From contig NZ_JAODNV010000005.1 of NCBI RefSeq assembly GCF_025398195.1, positions 231,357 through 295,356 on the forward strand: a DNA stretch of 64,000 nucleotides, given 5' to 3'. The DNA comes from Chelativorans petroleitrophicus. Its GTDB lineage: Bacteria > Pseudomonadota > Alphaproteobacteria > Rhizobiales > Rhizobiaceae. Shown here one piece after another: positions 47,475 to 56,096 of this stretch. Each line of letters starts with the position of its first letter. Within the stretch, counting starts at the first letter, position 1. The notes under the pieces are model-generated. The model saw only the letters and a list, made by a program, of their open reading frames with translations, made no database searches and had not been told where the DNA came from. The position numbers were made by a program, and so were the translations under genes.

Positions 47475-48698
47475 ATGAACGTGGTGACAGACATCACGAT
47501 TACCCAACAGGCTGAGGAATACCTTTCTGCCTTGGCGGAGGAACTCGAGATTCCCGAAAGCCGTTACGACCAAGCCGTGGAGAGCTACAAATCGCTCGGA
47601 GCTTGGTTCCATCGTCCGGCATCAACGGTCCGCAACTTCGGGCCTGATGTCTTTGTTCAAGGCTCATTTCGCCTCGGCACGGCCATTCGACCGCTGAACG
47701 ACGCAGAGCAGTATGACGTGGACTCGGTCTGCGAGCTGAAGAAGCTTTCCAAGTCCGACGTGACCCAATCTCAGCTAAAGGATCTCCTTGGCGATGAGAT
47801 CAAGGCCTATAGGGCTGCGAAGAACATGTCGAAGCCAGTCCGGCCTGGACGTAGATGCTGGACATTGGAGTACGCAGACGGGGCACAGTTCCACATGGAT
47901 ATCGTGCCGGCGCTTTCCAATGCCAAGGGGCAGAGGCTCCTTCTCGAAGCTCGCGGATTGGATACCCAATGGGCAGGAACCGCGATCGCCATCACCGACA
48001 ATGAGACGTGGAACTACTCCATTCTCTCCGAGGACTGGCCACGCTCAAATCCACGGGGGTACGCCGAGTGGTTCAAAGGCCGAATGGCAGGGGCGTTCGA
48101 GAAGAGACGCCGCGTCCTAGCGGAGAGTCGTCGTGCATCGGTCGAAAGTATTCCTGATTACAAAGTTAGAACACCCCTCCAATCCGCCATCATGATCCTC
48201 AAGCGGCATAGGGACATCATGTTTAACGGCAGGAGTGATCTCCGGCCGATTTCAATCATCATCACGACGTTGGCCGCGCACGCATACAGTGGCGAGGAAA
48301 CAATCGGACGCGCCCTAGTTTCAATCCTCGCTCGGATGGACCAGTTCATCCAACATGACGGCAATAAGTTCATCATCTGGAACCCCACCGATCCGCTTGA
48401 GAATTTTGCCGACAAATGGGAGAAGTATCCCGAACGGGCGGAAGCGTTCCAACAGTGGCTGACAAGGGCTCGGAGCGATTTCTGGCAGGCGGCTCGTCTC
48501 GCGGCGCACAGTTCCGTGGCAAGTACCCTCGCTCCAAGGATAGGTCACTTGCTGGCCGAACGAGCAGAGGCACGAATGGGCCATGGGCGTGGCATCGGCC
48601 GGCCAACCCTGCTTCGCTCGGCATCACCTGTTCCTGCAGCGCCGTTGGCATTCCCTTCCAAGCCCCGGGTGCCTAGTAAGCCGCAAGGGTTTGCATGA
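47475..48698 (+). CDS. CBASS CD-NTase (cGAS/DncV-like nucleotidyltransferase)
   Basis: 407-aa cyclic-oligonucleotide synthase that starts the CBASS anti-phage alarm. The Pol-beta-type active site is complete: G63-S64 in VFVQGSFRLGTAI, D81-V-D83 in YDVDSVCEL, and a third acid D142 in FHMDIVPAL. C-terminal about 60 residues are Pro/Ser/Arg-rich and end in QGFA, a flexible tail ending in alanine as in CD-NTases that Cap2 ligates to target proteins. RBS-like GAGGACGAGAAGAG precedes ATG. Stop overlaps Cap2 (ATGA). Cyclic product is unknown, but the SAVED effector in the operon suggests a cyclic tri- or dinucleotide. Confidence 0.92.
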   Translation: MNVVTDITITQQAEEYLSALAEELEIPESRYDQAVESYKSLGAWFHRPASTVRNFGPDVFVQGSFRLGTAIRPLNDAEQYDVDSVCELKKLSKSDVTQSQLKDLLGDEIKAYRAAKNMSKPVRPGRRCWTLEYADGAQFHMDIVPALSNAKGQRLLLEARGLDTQWAGTAIAITDNETWNYSILSEDWPRSNPRGYAEWFKGRMAGAFEKRRRVLAESRRASVESIPDYKVRTPLQSAIMILKRHRDIMFNGRSDLRPISIIITTLAAHAYSGEETIGRALVSILARMDQFIQHDGNKFIIWNPTDPLENFADKWEKYPERAEAFQQWLTRARSDFWQAARLAAHSSVASTLAPRIGHLLAERAEARMGHGRGIGRPTLLRSASPVPAAPLAFPSKPRVPSKPQGFA

Positions 48699-50458
48699 TC
48701 TGGTGGGTGACGCAGAGCGGAAGAGCCGCGAACGAACGATTATGGCTTGCTGATCTTGAGCGACGAGCGGCGTGGCTCGCGAACGTTCGTTGGCGCTTGG
48801 ATGACGAGCTCAACCTGACGGCGGACTTCGAGATCATCATATCGGACTCCGAGGTCTTCCCCCTGACCATCCAATACCCGAGCTTCTTTCCGGATGCGCC
48901 CCCTCTTGTGATCCCACGTGACCGTAACCGCATCTCGGGACACCAGTATGGTGAGGGCGGCGAATTATGCCTCGAATGGAGGCCTGACAACTGGGAAGCT
49001 TCGGTCACGGGCGCGATGATGGTCGAGAGCGCATATCGCCTTATCGCGGGTGAGCGTGGTGCATCTACAGCCGAAGGAGATGAACGCCCCGAGGTCATCT
49101 CCGCACACGAAACGACGTTCGCCCAGGAAATCCGAACTTCAAGCTGCCGACTCATATTGACACCTCCTGCCAAGGCGGCGTTGGCCGCTATTCCAGAGCT
49201 TGAGGTCGTTCCCGCCCAGCTTTCAGAAAAACGCTACGCGGAGACGTGGACAGCATATGTGACAAGGGTTGGCGCTCCCGATGGTCAGGGATGGTCGGAA
49301 ATGCCGCCGATAAACGACGGTGCCAAGTACGAAGCGGTAGCCATCCGCTTGCCCGCTGGAACCACGATTCCTTATCCCCTTTCCTTGGATGCCGTCGCCG
49401 AACTGTTCCAGAGGTTAGGTATGCCAGAGTGTCTGGCCATATTGCAGAAAGACGACGAGGCCTCCAATTGGCTAATTGTCGACGACCATTCCTGTCGCTT
49501 GTTGATGGTGTTCGCGCGCGACAAGGACAAGCGGCTGGCTATCCCGTACTGCACGGTTCCGATTTCGACTGATCCTGCCCCCCGGCTACCAGCTGCGAAC
49601 GAAGCCCTCGCCGGAAAGCGCGTTGGCATCGTAGGTTGCGGTTCGATCGGATCAAAGGTGGCGGTTTCTCTATGTCGATCAGGCATCACGACATTTACGC
49701 TGGTAGACGGAGATCTGTTGCTCCCTGAAAACTTGGTCCGCAATGAACTCGATTGGAGAGCAGTTGGCGTGCACAAGGTCAACGCTGTCCGTGAACGCAT
49801 CTTAGAAGTGGCTCCGGGGGCGAGTGTTACTGCCTTTGATATCGAACTTGGCGGCCAAGAGAGCGCGAAGATGACATCGCTGGTGATGTCGGCGCTTTCC
49901 TGTTGCGATCTCATAGTCGAAGCAACGGCCGATCCAGGCGCCTTCAACCTTTGTGCCGCAGTCGCCAGAAGCCGCGAGAAGCCAATGGTATGGGCGGAGG
50001 TCTTTGGGGGCGGGATCGGAGGCATAGTCGCACGCTCCCGTCCGGGTATCGAACCTCCACCGCAAGTAGCTCGTCGACAAATCAACGACTGGTGCAGCAG
50101 CCATGGTATTCTAACGGACTTTGCTGTCACCGAACGGCCGTACACCGCTCTCGGCCCCGAGCAGGCACCGATGATCGCGGACGACGGTGATGTTTCCGTG
50201 GTGGCGGCAAGCCTTGCTCGCCTTGCAATCGATACCATCGCGCGGCCGGAGTCTTCGTTGTTCCCGCAATCAGCGTACGCGGTTGGGCTTTCCACTGGAT
50301 GGATTTTCGCGGCACCTTTCGACACATGGCCAATTGAATTGGCCTATGAGGATGGATGGGGCGGGGGCAGTGCGGAATTCGACGAAGAAGGTTTGAAATC
50401 ATTGCTGGCTGATCTGTTTCCGCGGACTGTGGGCGATGCAGGTCAGTCTTCCGTTTGA
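48695..50458 (+). CDS. cap2: CBASS Cap2, E2-E1 ubiquitin-transfer-like protein
   Basis: 587-aa fusion of an E2-like and an E1-like domain, defining type II CBASS. The E2 part (1-150) has YPSFFPDAPP and a catalytic Cys at C92 in GELCLEWRPDNW. A linker domain follows (150-300). The E1 part has the ATP-binding loop GIVGCGSIGS (311-320), VDGDLL and a probable transfer Cys at C467 (RQINDWCSSHG). Cap2 joins the CD-NTase C-terminus to target proteins and primes it for activity. ATG overlaps the CD-NTase stop; the 3' end overlaps Cap3 by 23 nt. Confidence 0.93.
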   Translation: MIWWVTQSGRAANERLWLADLERRAAWLANVRWRLDDELNLTADFEIIISDSEVFPLTIQYPSFFPDAPPLVIPRDRNRISGHQYGEGGELCLEWRPDNWEASVTGAMMVESAYRLIAGERGASTAEGDERPEVISAHETTFAQEIRTSSCRLILTPPAKAALAAIPELEVVPAQLSEKRYAETWTAYVTRVGAPDGQGWSEMPPINDGAKYEAVAIRLPAGTTIPYPLSLDAVAELFQRLGMPECLAILQKDDEASNWLIVDDHSCRLLMVFARDKDKRLAIPYCTVPISTDPAPRLPAANEALAGKRVGIVGCGSIGSKVAVSLCRSGITTFTLVDGDLLLPENLVRNELDWRAVGVHKVNAVRERILEVAPGASVTAFDIELGGQESAKMTSLVMSALSCCDLIVEATADPGAFNLCAAVARSREKPMVWAEVFGGGIGGIVARSRPGIEPPPQVARRQINDWCSSHGILTDFAVTERPYTALGPEQAPMIADDGDVSVVAASLARLAIDTIARPESSLFPQSAYAVGLSTGWIFAAPFDTWPIELAYEDGWGGGSAEFDEEGLKSLLADLFPRTVGDAGQSSV

Positions 50459-50891
50459 AGTGAGGAACCGGATTAAGGCTCTGCTCCGCACGGCCGGACG
50501 TAGAGAGATCGGGGGGATTCTCATGGGGGAGCAGCTGGAGCCCGGCAGATTCCGTATTGTCGATTTTTCCGTCGATACCATCAGCGGGACTGCCGCACAT
50601 TTCGTGCGAAGTCCGGAACATCACGGTGAGGCACTGCAGGCATTTTTCGAGCGCACCGGATATGCATTTGGACGGTTCAACTATCTCGGCGAGTGGCATT
50701 CCCATCCCTGCTTCCCTGCTCGCCCGAGCCAGGAGGATGTCCAGTCGATGGAAGAGTTGGTCCATGGGGAACGAGACATCCATTTTGCACTGTTGCTGAT
50801 TGTGCGGCTACGATGGATGGTCTGCCTCGACTATTCAGCGACGGTATTCATTCGTCATGGGAATCCGCAGCCTGTCGCTGTCTCAAGCTAA
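50436..50891 (+). CDS. cap3: CBASS Cap3, JAB/JAMM isopeptidase
   Basis: 151-aa zinc protease that reverses Cap2 conjugation. The JAMM set is complete: E24 (REIGGILMG), H88 and H90 with S98 and D101 in GEWHSHPCFPARPSQED. It begins inside the Cap2 end (23-nt overlap). Together with Cap2 it identifies a type II CBASS operon. No other domain. Confidence 0.93.
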   Translation: MQVSLPFEVRNRIKALLRTAGRREIGGILMGEQLEPGRFRIVDFSVDTISGTAAHFVRSPEHHGEALQAFFERTGYAFGRFNYLGEWHSHPCFPARPSQEDVQSMEELVHGERDIHFALLLIVRLRWMVCLDYSATVFIRHGNPQPVAVSS

Positions 50892-50912
50892 ATCAAAACC
50901 CAAGGCAATGAC

Positions 50913-52022
50913 GTGGCGCAGGTATTTCAGCATTTCGCGAGAAGCTTAATCGATTGGCTGTTCAGACCGAAATCATCCGGTTTGATGGCAATGCGGACCG
51001 GAATTACCTTGGTGGTAATTGCCTTCGGAATCGGCTGGGCTTTTGATTTTTCACTTCCAGTTGAAGGAGGTCGCCTCAATCTCTCTTTCGACAGCGGAAA
51101 GGGAGTCCCGGAACGGATCGTATATTTAGCTGCGATTGTCGGTCTTGTGCTCATTTTAGGAGGCTTCGTGTTAGAATGCGTCCGCTATGCCCATGACCGT
51201 CGCATCCAAATGAAGAAGCGCGTCCTTGTGATCGAGGGACGTGGACTGCGTGACGGCCCAGGTCGACCTCTAGTGGATGCCGTGCCCGCAACGATCAAGG
51301 GACATCGGCAGCCGCTCTTGCTGGATCTCCGGCAGAAGGTAGAAGACGGAAAGATTGTAGCACCGACACAGATACTCACTCGGATCATAGGACTTGCAAC
51401 TCAGATTGACCAGTTGACGGCCGGTGTGGAGCGTAGCGACGTGACCTTGGTCTATGGGGGCTTAACCGCGGTTCCGTTCACATTCCTGACTGGAGTGATG
51501 GTGGACGACGAGGATAATGTCCTCGTCCTCGACTGGGACCGGAGACAAGAGAACTGGCGTCTGCTCAATGAGGAGGATGACGGACGTAGGTTCATCACGA
51601 CTGGCTTAGATGATGTCGCCAACTCACCTGAAGTCGTTCTGGCTGTTTCCGTGTCCCAACCTATCTTACAGACCGACCTGGAGGAGGGATTCCCTGGACT
51701 GCCTATCGTCCGCATGACCTTGGATGGTGGCGGCCTTCACAGCCATTGGTCAGACCGAAAACAAGGACATCTGGCTGATCAATTCCTACAGACCGCATTC
51801 GAGCTGGACCGGAGGGGCGTAACACGAATTCATCTCGTCTTGGCCGCTCCGAACAGCGTTGTATTCCGCTTCGGCCGCTCGTACGACAAACGCAATCTGC
51901 CAGCGATTTCCGTTTACCAGTTCGAGAAGGGGTCACATCCCCCATATCCGTGGGCCGTTGCGATGCCCGTAAGGGGAATTTCAAGCGCTACCATCTCGGA
52001 CCCGCCCGTATCTGCTGCCTGA
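50913..52022 (+). CDS. cap14: CBASS effector: two TM segments plus SAVED domain (Cap14 type)
   Basis: 369 aa. Two TM segments near residues 28-46 (TGITLVVIAFGIGWAF) and 69-90 (IVYLAAIVGLVLILGGFVL). C-terminal about 230 residues form a SAVED sensor: SPEVVLAVSVSQPI, GGGLHSHWSDRKQGHLADQFLQTAFELDRRGVTRIHLVLAAPNSVVFRFGR and PAISVYQFEKG are the SAVED signatures. Binding a cyclic nucleotide is expected to assemble the protein and damage the inner membrane. Start is GTG 50913; no ATG fits this frame. The gene follows Cap3 after 21 nt, so it is part of the same operon. Confidence 0.88.
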   Translation: MAQVFQHFARSLIDWLFRPKSSGLMAMRTGITLVVIAFGIGWAFDFSLPVEGGRLNLSFDSGKGVPERIVYLAAIVGLVLILGGFVLECVRYAHDRRIQMKKRVLVIEGRGLRDGPGRPLVDAVPATIKGHRQPLLLDLRQKVEDGKIVAPTQILTRIIGLATQIDQLTAGVERSDVTLVYGGLTAVPFTFLTGVMVDDEDNVLVLDWDRRQENWRLLNEEDDGRRFITTGLDDVANSPEVVLAVSVSQPILQTDLEEGFPGLPIVRMTLDGGGLHSHWSDRKQGHLADQFLQTAFELDRRGVTRIHLVLAAPNSVVFRFGRSYDKRNLPAISVYQFEKGSHPPYPWAVAMPVRGISSATISDPPVSAA

Positions 52023-52177
52023 CGCAATCTTCGCCCGCTGGCGTAGTGGTCATATTGCGCCAACCTCGAATGCATTATCCCGCCGGATGACGGGTAAATC
52101 GAGTTAGGACGCGGCAATCTGCTTAACGAAAGCCCAACTGTCGAGCGCCTACGCACGAATCTGAAAGGATTCCTGGC

Positions 52178-52957
52178 TTGACGTACACCACCTACGCAAT
52201 AGGCGACGTCCACGGTCGCGCTGACTTGCTTGTACCTCTTCTTAAGGCGATCGGCCGGAAGGCAGAGGCATCCGGCAGAGAGCCTCGGGTTCTCTTTCTC
52301 GGGGACATCGTCGACCGGGGACCATTTAGCCGGCAGGCGTTTGATCTTGTCTGCGACACTCTGGATCGATGGCCGCTTTCACGGCTGATCCGCGGCAATC
52401 ATGATGCCTATTTCCTCGAGTTCATGACTGCGTCCGAAGTCGACGAGGATAGATTTTATCGGTGGCTTCTCCGCCTCGGCGGCTACGCAACGATTGAATC
52501 CTATGGCCTCGTCTCCGAGAACAGCATCGCTGATGTTGCGGCCGTCTTTCGGGCAAACTTTACCCGACACCTATCGGCGCTCCGCGAAGCTGCGTCGATC
52601 ATTGTAGACGAACGCTTCGCATATGTGCACGCCGGCATCTCGCCCTCAAGGCCGATCAGCGACCAGGACCCAAAGGAGATAATGACGATCCGCTCGGGGT
52701 TCTTGGACTATGAGGGCGACCTTTCGCACGTCATCGTCCACGGCCACACTGTGACAGCCAGCCGTCGTGCCGAACTAAAGAGTAACAGGATCGCGCTCGA
52801 TACCGGCGCCTATGCCACTGGCAGGCTGACGTGCCTGGCGGTTTCGTCGGACGAGAAGAATCTTGAGTTCCTGACGGCAGCCCAGAATGCCTCGGGCATC
52901 ATTAGCGGAGGAGTGTTCAGCTCAACTGCTGTTGTCGAACGTCATACTGCTGGCTAA
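52178..52957 (+). CDS. PPP-family metallophosphatase (serine/threonine phosphatase 1-like)
   Basis: 259-aa calcineurin-like phosphatase with the full PPP motif set: YAIGDVHGRADLL (GDxHG), FLGDIVDRGPFSRQ (GDxVDRG), LIRGNHDAYFLEF (GNHD), YVHAGISP and VHGHTVT (two His). Close in layout to phage-type and E. coli PrpA/PrpB enzymes acting on phosphoproteins, and the same fold also contains nucleotide phosphodiesterases and Ap4A hydrolases. Start is TTG 52178 with AAAGGA upstream; a small GAATC/GATTC hairpin covers that site. It stands 155 nt after the SAVED effector on the same strand, so co-expression with CBASS is possible but not shown. Confidence 0.88.
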   Translation: MTYTTYAIGDVHGRADLLVPLLKAIGRKAEASGREPRVLFLGDIVDRGPFSRQAFDLVCDTLDRWPLSRLIRGNHDAYFLEFMTASEVDEDRFYRWLLRLGGYATIESYGLVSENSIADVAAVFRANFTRHLSALREAASIIVDERFAYVHAGISPSRPISDQDPKEIMTIRSGFLDYEGDLSHVIVHGHTVTASRRAELKSNRIALDTGAYATGRLTCLAVSSDEKNLEFLTAAQNASGIISGGVFSSTAVVERHTAG

Positions 52958-53264
52958 CACTCTCAGGAACGCCGCAGATCGGCGGCACGACCTGTGCAAA
53001 TCAAATACTGTTCACGCTCCTTGGCTTCGACGGGGTATAGTATGGGGTGATGTCGCCGCTTTCCTCCGGACCGGGCGGTTCCTCCTTAAGCAAGCCCGAC
53101 GATAGCGCCCGCAGCGTTTGCTCATGTGCTTTAGTCAGAAAGGTCCAGGGAGGTCAGCTCCAAGCTTCAAATAGTGCACGGAGAGTAACACTCCAGCTCT
53201 GAAAAATGGCGGTCCGATAAAATTTTAGCATACGCCTTTATTCAGGACTCATTGGTCGACGTCC
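52958..53264. other. Intergenic stretch without a recognisable gene
   Basis: 307 nt between the phosphatase and the methyltransferase. I see no reading frame with protein-like character, no tRNA and no strong hairpin. AT-rich sequence near 53215-53245 (ATAAAATTTTAGCATACG) is the likely promoter region for the methyltransferase gene. Confidence 0.4.
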
Positions 53265-55370
53265 ATGAGCTCCCCAAACAAAATGAAAGGGGGCAGTCCA
53301 GTGGACTACACTTACGGTGGGGATCAAACGCACGAAACGGAAGCAATTGCTAGCGCTGCCGAGCGAAGATCGGCTCCGCACGAGAGTGAGCTGAACGATC
53401 AACTGAACAATCTCAAGAAGTGCGTACAGGATCAGAAGAAGCGCATGGCGCATGCCTTCCTTCGGATCGAGGCTGCAATTCAGGAGGCCCGTCAGACCAT
53501 TCCAGCATCGAAACTCAAGACATTTCTAGTGGCGGAGTGCGGACTGAACAGCAGCGACCTCAACACCTATCTTAGGTTCGACAACGCTGCCATTGACCGC
53601 CGGCTGGTGGAGAAGCACGGCCTCCCGTTCGCAGTGATCAAGGCGCTTGTCTCCGCGCCGGATGTTGTCCGCGACGAAGCGATCGAAAGGATTCAGCTCG
53701 GCAGCTTCGTCCATTCGAGCGACATTATTGCAATCAAGAGGCGGCTTGCCGACCAAGCGAAGGACCCGGCAGTCGAGCGGGAACGCCGTCGCCTCAAGTC
53801 GCTCCACGCCGCGGCGGAGCGCAGGGCAGAAAGGAGGCTGGAATCCTTCTGCGAGGATTTTATCGGATTCGCCCAGTTCCTCATCGACTTCTACAATGAC
53901 GGCTATGAGGATCGGCACCGGATGGATGAGTTCCGTGCCAATCGCGACCGTCTGATCACGACAGCGGGGGAATGCCTTGTCCGCTTCGAAAGCACATTCG
54001 ACGTAGAATCCCTTCCTCCACCCGAGGAGTACGGTTATCATGAGCATACGGAGGAGGCGGTTCGTCTATCACGGGCGTATCACAGCCTGAAACGGTTCGC
54101 CGCAGGCAACCTCTTGGAGACTGACTCCGAAGGCTGTCCCTATGAACAATATCACCCCTACCTCGACACAAGCGATGTCGAAGACATCATCTGGCTCTTC
54201 AACAGCAACGGGATTTCCAAGGAAGACCTGAAACCCCGCCGCGTTCCCGCAAGGCCGGTGACGCGCAAGGCTGTGAAGCCGCCCCATCGCCTCACCTCGC
54301 TGGAGATTTGCGCTGGCGCTGGGGGGCAGGCTCTTGGTCTTCATGCGGCTGGATTCGATGCGTTGGGGCTGTATGAAAAGAACCCCTATGCCGCGAAAAC
54401 GCTCGACATGAATCGATGGCTTGGCCCCGTTCACTGCGCCGATATCAGGGAAGTCGATTTCACTCGCTACCGGGGCGTCGTGGACCTCGTCGCTGGGGGC
54501 GTGCCTTGCCAGCCACATTCTACGATCGGCAAGAAGGAGGGGCGCCACGACGAGCGCGACCTGTTCATGGAAGCGGTGCGGGTCGTCGAAGAGGTGCAGC
54601 CCAAGGCCTTCTTTTTCGAGAACGTTGAAGGTTTCGCGCAGAAGGACAATACAGGTTATCGTGCAGATCTTTTTGCGAAATTCGCCGATCTGGGCTACGA
54701 AAGCCAGGTGTTCAGCTTTTATGGGAGCGACTACGGGCTTCCGCAGCTCAGGCCGCGCGTCGCGTTCATCGGCTTCAGGGATATTCCCATCATCCAGTTC
54801 AGGATGCCTCCGGTTTTCCCCGCGTGGGAGAAGACGGTGGGCGAGGCGCTTCTCGACATCGTCATGTCCAATGGCTGGGAAAGGGAAAGGGCTGAAACCT
54901 GGGCCCGCGTTTATGCGAATCGCCGTGGATCGACCATCGTTGGCGGGTCAGAGCGAAGCGGCCGGCAATCCTTTTCAGCCAACCTCAGGATTAAAGACTG
55001 GCTTGACATGGGCATTGATCCGAATGGGATGGCGGACAAGGCCCCTCCTCCCGGGCATCCGGTGAACAAACCATTCAAGTTCACACTGGCAATGGGGGCT
55101 CGCCTGCAAGGCTTTCCGGACGATTGGGAATTCGCGGGCTCTGAGAGGTCCGACAAGCAAAAGAAGGTTCAAAAAAGACAGATCGCCAATGCCCTGCCTC
55201 CTATTATGGCACAGGCTGTCGGACTGGCAATCTACAGCGCTCTTACCGGCGTAGAGTTCGATTATGAGCGAGCGCTGCAAAATCCTGAATTACCGCCGCA
55301 ACGGGCAACTGGACTGGGCAGGCTGATGCAAAGGCGAGACCTGGCCGACTACCGTAGGGATGCTGAGTGA
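53265..55370 (+). CDS. DNA (cytosine-5) methyltransferase with long N-terminal domain
   Basis: 701 aa. Residues 345-690 form a C5 cytosine methyltransferase: motif I LEICAGAGGQALGLHAAGF (346-364), motif IV GGVPCQPHS with catalytic C415, motif VI ENVEG (452-456), motif VIII QLRPRVAFIGFR and motif X NALPPIMAQAVG. The first about 340 residues contain a coiled-coil part (40-80) with a DUF3102-like helical pattern (RIEAAIQEARQTIPASKLKTFLVAE) and a ParB-like helical region (AVIKALVSAPDVVRDEAIERIQ). No restriction endonuclease is adjacent, so it is an orphan methylase or phage-derived. A second ATG at 53283 is possible. A perfect palindrome follows the stop. Confidence 0.88.
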   Translation: MSSPNKMKGGSPVDYTYGGDQTHETEAIASAAERRSAPHESELNDQLNNLKKCVQDQKKRMAHAFLRIEAAIQEARQTIPASKLKTFLVAECGLNSSDLNTYLRFDNAAIDRRLVEKHGLPFAVIKALVSAPDVVRDEAIERIQLGSFVHSSDIIAIKRRLADQAKDPAVERERRRLKSLHAAAERRAERRLESFCEDFIGFAQFLIDFYNDGYEDRHRMDEFRANRDRLITTAGECLVRFESTFDVESLPPPEEYGYHEHTEEAVRLSRAYHSLKRFAAGNLLETDSEGCPYEQYHPYLDTSDVEDIIWLFNSNGISKEDLKPRRVPARPVTRKAVKPPHRLTSLEICAGAGGQALGLHAAGFDALGLYEKNPYAAKTLDMNRWLGPVHCADIREVDFTRYRGVVDLVAGGVPCQPHSTIGKKEGRHDERDLFMEAVRVVEEVQPKAFFFENVEGFAQKDNTGYRADLFAKFADLGYESQVFSFYGSDYGLPQLRPRVAFIGFRDIPIIQFRMPPVFPAWEKTVGEALLDIVMSNGWERERAETWARVYANRRGSTIVGGSERSGRQSFSANLRIKDWLDMGIDPNGMADKAPPPGHPVNKPFKFTLAMGARLQGFPDDWEFAGSERSDKQKKVQKRQIANALPPIMAQAVGLAIYSALTGVEFDYERALQNPELPPQRATGLGRLMQRRDLADYRRDAE

Positions 55371-55392
55371 GCCTGCGCGGGCGTTCGCATTG

Positions 55393-55423
55393 CTCCACCG
55401 CTGTTAGACTAACAGCGGTGGAG
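55393..55423. terminator. 31-bp perfect palindrome after the methyltransferase gene
   Basis: CTCCACCGCTGTTAG (55393-55407), one A, then CTAACAGCGGTGGAG (55409-55423). A 15-bp exact match is long for chance. No T-run follows on either side, so it may be a bidirectional terminator acting as a hairpin or a protein-binding site. It begins 22 nt past the stop codon. Confidence 0.55.
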
Positions 55424-55724
55424 TCAGGGAGCTCATTTCGCTACGAGTTGGATGAGTGATTATCATGACGCGCCCCTGGCGGTCCAGCGGGTGCTTCAAG
55501 GCTAGTCTAATGAAGTGATCGAAGATCGAGAGGCTCACGTGGCCCTCGACATCGGCCAGCGTCGTCGTGTTGGCGCTCGTGACGCGCATTGTCACGACGA
55601 AAGGGGGCATATAGACTTTCACCGCATCCCCTGCCTCGACTGCCTCGGTCAGTAGCTATTGAGGTAGTCGGCAGCGCCGTCGTCCTCGCATAGGATGAGG
55701 AATTCGATCCTGTAGGGCCTTCAT
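55404..55724 (-). pseudogene. Frame-broken remnant of a small protein
   Basis: From an ATG at 55724 a protein-like sequence reads MKALQ, then in the next frame IEFLILCEDDGAADYLNS, then back in the first frame LTEAVEAGDAVKVYMPPFVVTMRVTSANT and on to FDHFIRLALKHPLDRQGR. A stop interrupts the first frame. The pieces join into one plausible chain of about 105 residues, so this looks like a decayed gene. I do not recognise the family. The flanking 55730-56096 has no intact gene. Confidence 0.35.
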
Positions 55725-56096
55725 CGTCGTCAGGTTCCCATCGGAAATGGTCTGCGCGAGGCCTACGGAGCGGTGGACGGCCGCTCGTCGCACCCATAAA
55801 CGTCAGGCAGGCGGCATCTCCGCTCGCGGCCGCGGTCACCTGGCAGCAGGCGGCGGCTGCGGGGAGGTGCTCGCCGCGAATCTTCGCTGGATCGCTCACG
55901 ACGGGTTCTGGTACGCGGCCTGGAAGGCGAAATCCCAACTTAGAAGCTTGGTTCCAGAAACAACTAATGCCCCGAAGCCGGAGCTTGGAGCATTAGGTCG
56001 GCCTCATTCGGAGACCCCACGGGCTCTGCCCTGCCACCCTATCTAACGCAGTCCGGCGGCAATTTCAATAGATGCTGCAAACTGCATCGCCTTGGT
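55725..56096. other. Intergenic stretch beside the remnant
   Basis: About 370 nt before the DUF3800 gene. Only short open frames are present and none resembles a known protein. I see no tRNA or insertion sequence ends. Confidence 0.35.

Noticed and set aside
52142..52177. RNA thermometer on the phosphatase start
   Set aside because: The GAATC/GATTC stem is only 5 bp with a 6-nt loop; too weak to call as a separate element.
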